From Flavobacteriales bacterium (GTDB taxonomy: Bacteria > Bacteroidota > Bacteroidia > Flavobacteriales > BACL11), in assembly GCA_014239655.1 (NCBI GenBank), contig JAAZYM010000078.1, positions 42,085 through 106,084 on the forward strand: a stretch of DNA of 64,000 nt. Direction: 5' to 3'. Below, piece by piece: positions 60,965-64,000 of the stretch. Made by a program: the position numbers and the translations under genes. Position 1 is the stretch's first letter. Every line of letters begins with the position of its first letter. A model generated the notes under the pieces. It made no database searches and was not told the DNA's origin. It was given only the letters and a program-made list of their open reading frames with translations.

Positions 60965-62499
60965 TGAAAGAAAAATATAACCCAATAATCTTTTCTCTTC
61001 TTATTGTCTGTGGAATCTTAATCGGTGTAAACATCTCTAAACCAGCAAAGACACCTATAAATAATAAGATAAACTCTATCCTACAATTAATTAACTCTCA
61101 CTATGTAGATAGTTTAAGTAATCATTTTGAAGAAGATGTGATTAATTCGATCATTAAAGATCTAGATCCTCACACTACATATATTTCAAAGAAGAATTAT
61201 CAATCAGTAGAAGAAAACATGTTAGGTGGATTTAGCGGAATTGGCATTGAATTTAACATTATAGATGATACAATTGTTGTAGTTTCTCCGATAAACGGAG
61301 GTCCTTCTGAAAAACTAGGAATAATCTCAGGAGATAGAATTGTTGAAGTAGACAGTTCTAATGTTGCAAGCATAGAGATCGAAAATAGTGGTGTCATCAA
61401 AAGACTTAGAGGAGAAAAAGGAACTAGCGTTTCGATAAAAATAAAAAGACGAGGGATTAAGAATCTGATTGAATTTAATATTATTAGAAACACTATCCCT
61501 CTTAATAGTATTGACGTTTCTATGATGATTAATAATACAACAGGCTTCATAAAATTAAATAGATTCTCTGCTAAAACAACATCTGAATTTAATACAGCAA
61601 TTACAGATTTATTTGAAAATGGGATGAAACAACTTATTCTCGATCTTAGAGATAATCCTGGTGGATACCTAAGTGCAGCGGTAAATATCTGCGATAAACT
61701 ACTTAATAAAGAAGAGCTTATTGTATATACTCAAGGAAGAATGAGAGAGAAAAACAAAATTTATTCTAGAAGCCAGACAATACTAAAAGAAAACAAACTA
61801 GTTGTTCTAATTAATGAAGGGTCTGCCTCAGCATCAGAGATTATAGCAGGAGCTGTACAAGATAATGATAGAGGAATAATTATTGGAAGGAGATCATTTG
61901 GAAAAGGTCTAGTTCAAGAAGAAATAAAGCTAAATGACGGAGCAGCAATAAGACTAACAACACAGAGATATTACACTCCATCAGGAAGATCAATTCAGAA
62001 AGATTATCAAGAAAATAATGAAGAATATTTTCTTGAGCAATACTTGAGAAATGACTCTATAATTCCTGACTCCCTTAAATATAAAACCAGATTAGGCAGA
62101 ACAGTATATGGAGGAGGGGGAATAAATCCTGATATAATAATAGCGAAAGATAGTAGCTTAAATTATAAATTATTAAATGAAATAATAATTAAAGGATGGA
62201 TAAGGGATTTCTCTATGCAATATTCCGATCAAAACAGAAAAAATCTATTTAAGATAGCAGACTCACAAGAATATCTTAAAAGAATGGAGGAAATAATATT
62301 AAATCGATTTATTAATTATACCATTAAGAAAGATAAAAACCTAAAATTAGATTTAAAGACTCAAGACAAATTATTCCTCAAAAAACAGATCACAGCAAGT
62401 ATTGCGAGAAATCTCTGGAGCAGTGAAGACTATTATAAAATTATCATTGATAGTGATGAATATGTAAAGAAAGCTATTGAAGTAATCTATAAAAATTAA
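60964..62499 (+). CDS. S41 family C-terminal processing peptidase
   Basis: PDZ domain and LILDLRDNPGGYLSAAVNICDKLL, NEGSASASEIIAGAVQDNDRGIIIGRRSFGKGLVQ. Confidence 0.96.
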   Translation: MKEKYNPIIFSLLIVCGILIGVNISKPAKTPINNKINSILQLINSHYVDSLSNHFEEDVINSIIKDLDPHTTYISKKNYQSVEENMLGGFSGIGIEFNIIDDTIVVVSPINGGPSEKLGIISGDRIVEVDSSNVASIEIENSGVIKRLRGEKGTSVSIKIKRRGIKNLIEFNIIRNTIPLNSIDVSMMINNTTGFIKLNRFSAKTTSEFNTAITDLFENGMKQLILDLRDNPGGYLSAAVNICDKLLNKEELIVYTQGRMREKNKIYSRSQTILKENKLVVLINEGSASASEIIAGAVQDNDRGIIIGRRSFGKGLVQEEIKLNDGAAIRLTTQRYYTPSGRSIQKDYQENNEEYFLEQYLRNDSIIPDSLKYKTRLGRTVYGGGGINPDIIIAKDSSLNYKLLNEIIIKGWIRDFSMQYSDQNRKNLFKIADSQEYLKRMEEIILNRFINYTIKKDKNLKLDLKTQDKLFLKKQITASIARNLWSSEDYYKIIIDSDEYVKKAIEVIYKN

Positions 62500-63068
62500 T
62501 CAGAAGATAACGATCTTAAATATTCACTAAAAGTATAAGTGTCCTGCCTCTCACTATTTAATGAAGAAAAGAATAATCTAGAATTAAGTGTGCAATTAAC
62601 AAAATCATTCTTATTAGTAATACTTAATAAATAATTATGGATAATAGGCTTAATAAATTTTAATAGTATAGTAGAAAATCTGTTTTTATTAAATGATTTT
62701 ATATTATTAGAGAGTAACCTGGAAAGAAAATCTTTCTTACCTAAATATACAGTCCTTGATGCGCCAAAGTGTCTAATTATAGCATGTACATAGTATTGTG
62801 CATTATTATTTTTCTGATATACCTTGATATATACCCTTGGCACATAATTTTTCTTTATAAATTTTAATTGATTAAACAGCCTCTTATTATTAGAATTAAG
62901 TTCATTTAAGTTTATTCTTAACTTATTAATCTTTTCTTTTAATTCCATCAAATTTTGTTGTTTTTTGTTTATTCTATCAAAATTATCGGCGTATTCCTTA
63001 GCAATACTTGAGTAAGCTAAAGGTAGTAAATCAAGATCTTTTTTTTCTATATAATATTTTTTATCCAA
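62496..63068 (-). CDS. Hypothetical protein with central coiled coil and basic beta-hairpin-like segment
   Basis: 190-aa ORF in an AT-rich region; no named family recognised. Confidence 0.55.
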   Translation of the reverse strand: MDKKYYIEKKDLDLLPLAYSSIAKEYADNFDRINKKQQNLMELKEKINKLRINLNELNSNNKRLFNQLKFIKKNYVPRVYIKVYQKNNNAQYYVHAIIRHFGASRTVYLGKKDFLSRLLSNNIKSFNKNRFSTILLKFIKPIIHNYLLSITNKNDFVNCTLNSRLFFSSLNSERQDTYTFSEYLRSLSSD

Positions 63069-63182
63069 TTATATATAATTATAGAATTTATGTAAAAATA
63101 ATATATATATTTAAAAAAAACATAAAAAACCAAACTATCTTATAAAAGTCGGTATATTTGTTTGCAATACAACAAGTCTATT

Positions 63183-63377
63183 ATGAGTAACATGAAAGAA
63201 AAACAATTAGTATTATGGCTATTACTCTCAAGCTTTGGGATTATGTTTGCTGTTTTGTCCTGGATACAAGAATCAAGTGTAATTAACCCAGAAATAATGA
63301 ATGGGCCTAATAAAGGTCTCCTTGCTGTGATTACAGGTCTTGCATTATATTATTTTCTAGCTAAAAAAACCATCTAA
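63183..63377 (+). CDS. Small two-TM hypothetical membrane protein
   Basis: MSNMKEKQLVLWLLLSSFGIMFAVLSW...GLLAVITGLALYYFLAKKTI; start moved to 63183, with TATATTTG at 63153-63160. Confidence 0.6.
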   Translation: MSNMKEKQLVLWLLLSSFGIMFAVLSWIQESSVINPEIMNGPNKGLLAVITGLALYYFLAKKTI

Positions 63378-63381
63378 CCTT

Positions 63382-63678
63382 ATGAATGAATTAATTAAAA
63401 AAGTAGCGCAGTGGCACCATGATCGAAATTTAATCGAAGGCGCAAGTGATAAAGATCAGTTTTGTAAACTTATACAAGAAGCAGGTGAGCTAAGTGATAA
63501 TATTTGTAAAGGAAAGGATATTTCAGATGATATAGGCGATATGATTGTAGTTCTTATAAATATTGCAGAAAGAAATAATTTAACATTAGAAGAATGTCTA
63601 GAAAGAGCCTGGGATGATATAAAAGACAGAAAAGGCAAGATGGTTGATGGCATCTTTATAAAAGAAGGAGATTCTTAA
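63382..63678 (+). CDS. MazG-like nucleotide pyrophosphohydrolase
   Basis: KLIQEAGELSDNICKGKDISDDIGDMIVVLINIAERNNLTLEECLERAWDDIKDRKGKMVDGIF. Confidence 0.9.
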   Translation: MNELIKKVAQWHHDRNLIEGASDKDQFCKLIQEAGELSDNICKGKDISDDIGDMIVVLINIAERNNLTLEECLERAWDDIKDRKGKMVDGIFIKEGDS

Positions 63679-63686
63679 GTATACAT

Positions 63687-64000
63687 CTAATTATACGAAT
63701 CATATAATGTCATTACCCCAAGATTATTTTCAAAGGATTGTAAATCTTGAAATTTACCTTTCTCAATAAATACCTTTTTCTCAATCCCTGGTAATAGATC
63801 GAAGAAATTATCAGAAAAATTACTAGTAGAAGAAGAAACTAAAAAGACATCTTTTGCTAACTTTTCGGTCCTTAAAATGACCTCGAATACATCTTCTTTC
63901 TCTAGTATCGAATAACTTAAATTTGGTTTTGAAAGCTCAAGCTCTTTAAATGGCGCAAAATAAATTTTATTCTGCGTAAGTATATTATTTGATTTATCTA
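63687..64000 (-). CDS. C-terminal part of a GH2-type beta-mannosidase-like protein (truncated by window end)
   Basis: Own translation: DKSNNILTQNKIYFAPFKELELSKPNLSYSILEKEDVFEVILRTEKLAKDVFLVSSSTSNFSDNFFDLLPGIEKKVFIEKGKFQDLQSFENNLGVMTLYDSYN-stop; SDNFFDLLPG is typical of the GH2 beta-mannosidase C-terminus. Confidence 0.65.
   Translation of the reverse strand, partial: DKSNNILTQNKIYFAPFKELELSKPNLSYSILEKEDVFEVILRTEKLAKDVFLVSSSTSNFSDNFFDLLPGIEKKVFIEKGKFQDLQSFENNLGVMTLYDSYN

Noticed and set aside
63687-64000. Possible frameshifted or pseudogene fragment at the window end
   Set aside because: The minus-strand frame is open to the window edge and reads as a normal GH2-type C-terminus; simply truncated by the window.
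1-64000. Mobile element, prophage, defence or toxin-antitoxin island
   Set aside because: No transposase, integrase, terminase, Cas, restriction or TA motifs seen in any listed ORF; gene content is core-like throughout.

Overview
This is a low-GC chromosomal window that looks like Bacteroidota (Flavobacteriales-type). The evidence is type IX secretion (T9SS) cargo proteins, PorV-like and PorP/SprF-like proteins, SusC-like TonB receptors, TAnnTTTG -7 boxes and tRNA genes without an encoded CCA. Most of it is core genome: ahcY, murA, grpE-dnaJ, alaS, secA, dsbD, tilS, pabB-like, rimP-nusA-infB, exonuclease III, pth, L25, prs, an S41 protease, four tRNAs and a TPP riboswitch. I saw no CRISPR array, prophage, transposon, toxin-antitoxin locus or recognisable defence island. 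I do not see strong evidence for a wholly new multi-gene system. The observations most worth checking are: (i) an exonuclease III gene whose catalytic N-terminus is reachable only from a non-canonical (ATC) start, 1 nt after the stop of the preceding gene; (ii) a 9-bp GC-rich hairpin plus T-tract in the rimP-nusA-infB leader, 11 nt from the ATG; (iii) a TTAACACCTTA / ATTAACAATAAG element pair shared by the upstream regions of two adjacent outer-membrane protein genes; (iv) a divergent ahcY/PPTase promoter pair with mirror-image -7 octamers 10 bp apart, and several leaderless-looking genes; (v) a Rieske-fold-like lipoprotein with cysteine or tyrosine in place of the histidine ligands; (vi) a DnaJ lacking one whole zinc site; (vii) convergent gene pairs repeatedly sharing a TTAA stop; (viii) a TonB receptor / 1402-aa surface protein / PorV-like operon; (ix) near-identical 147-bp tandem repeats in a T9SS protein. 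All product names come from reading motifs by eye; no database search was run.
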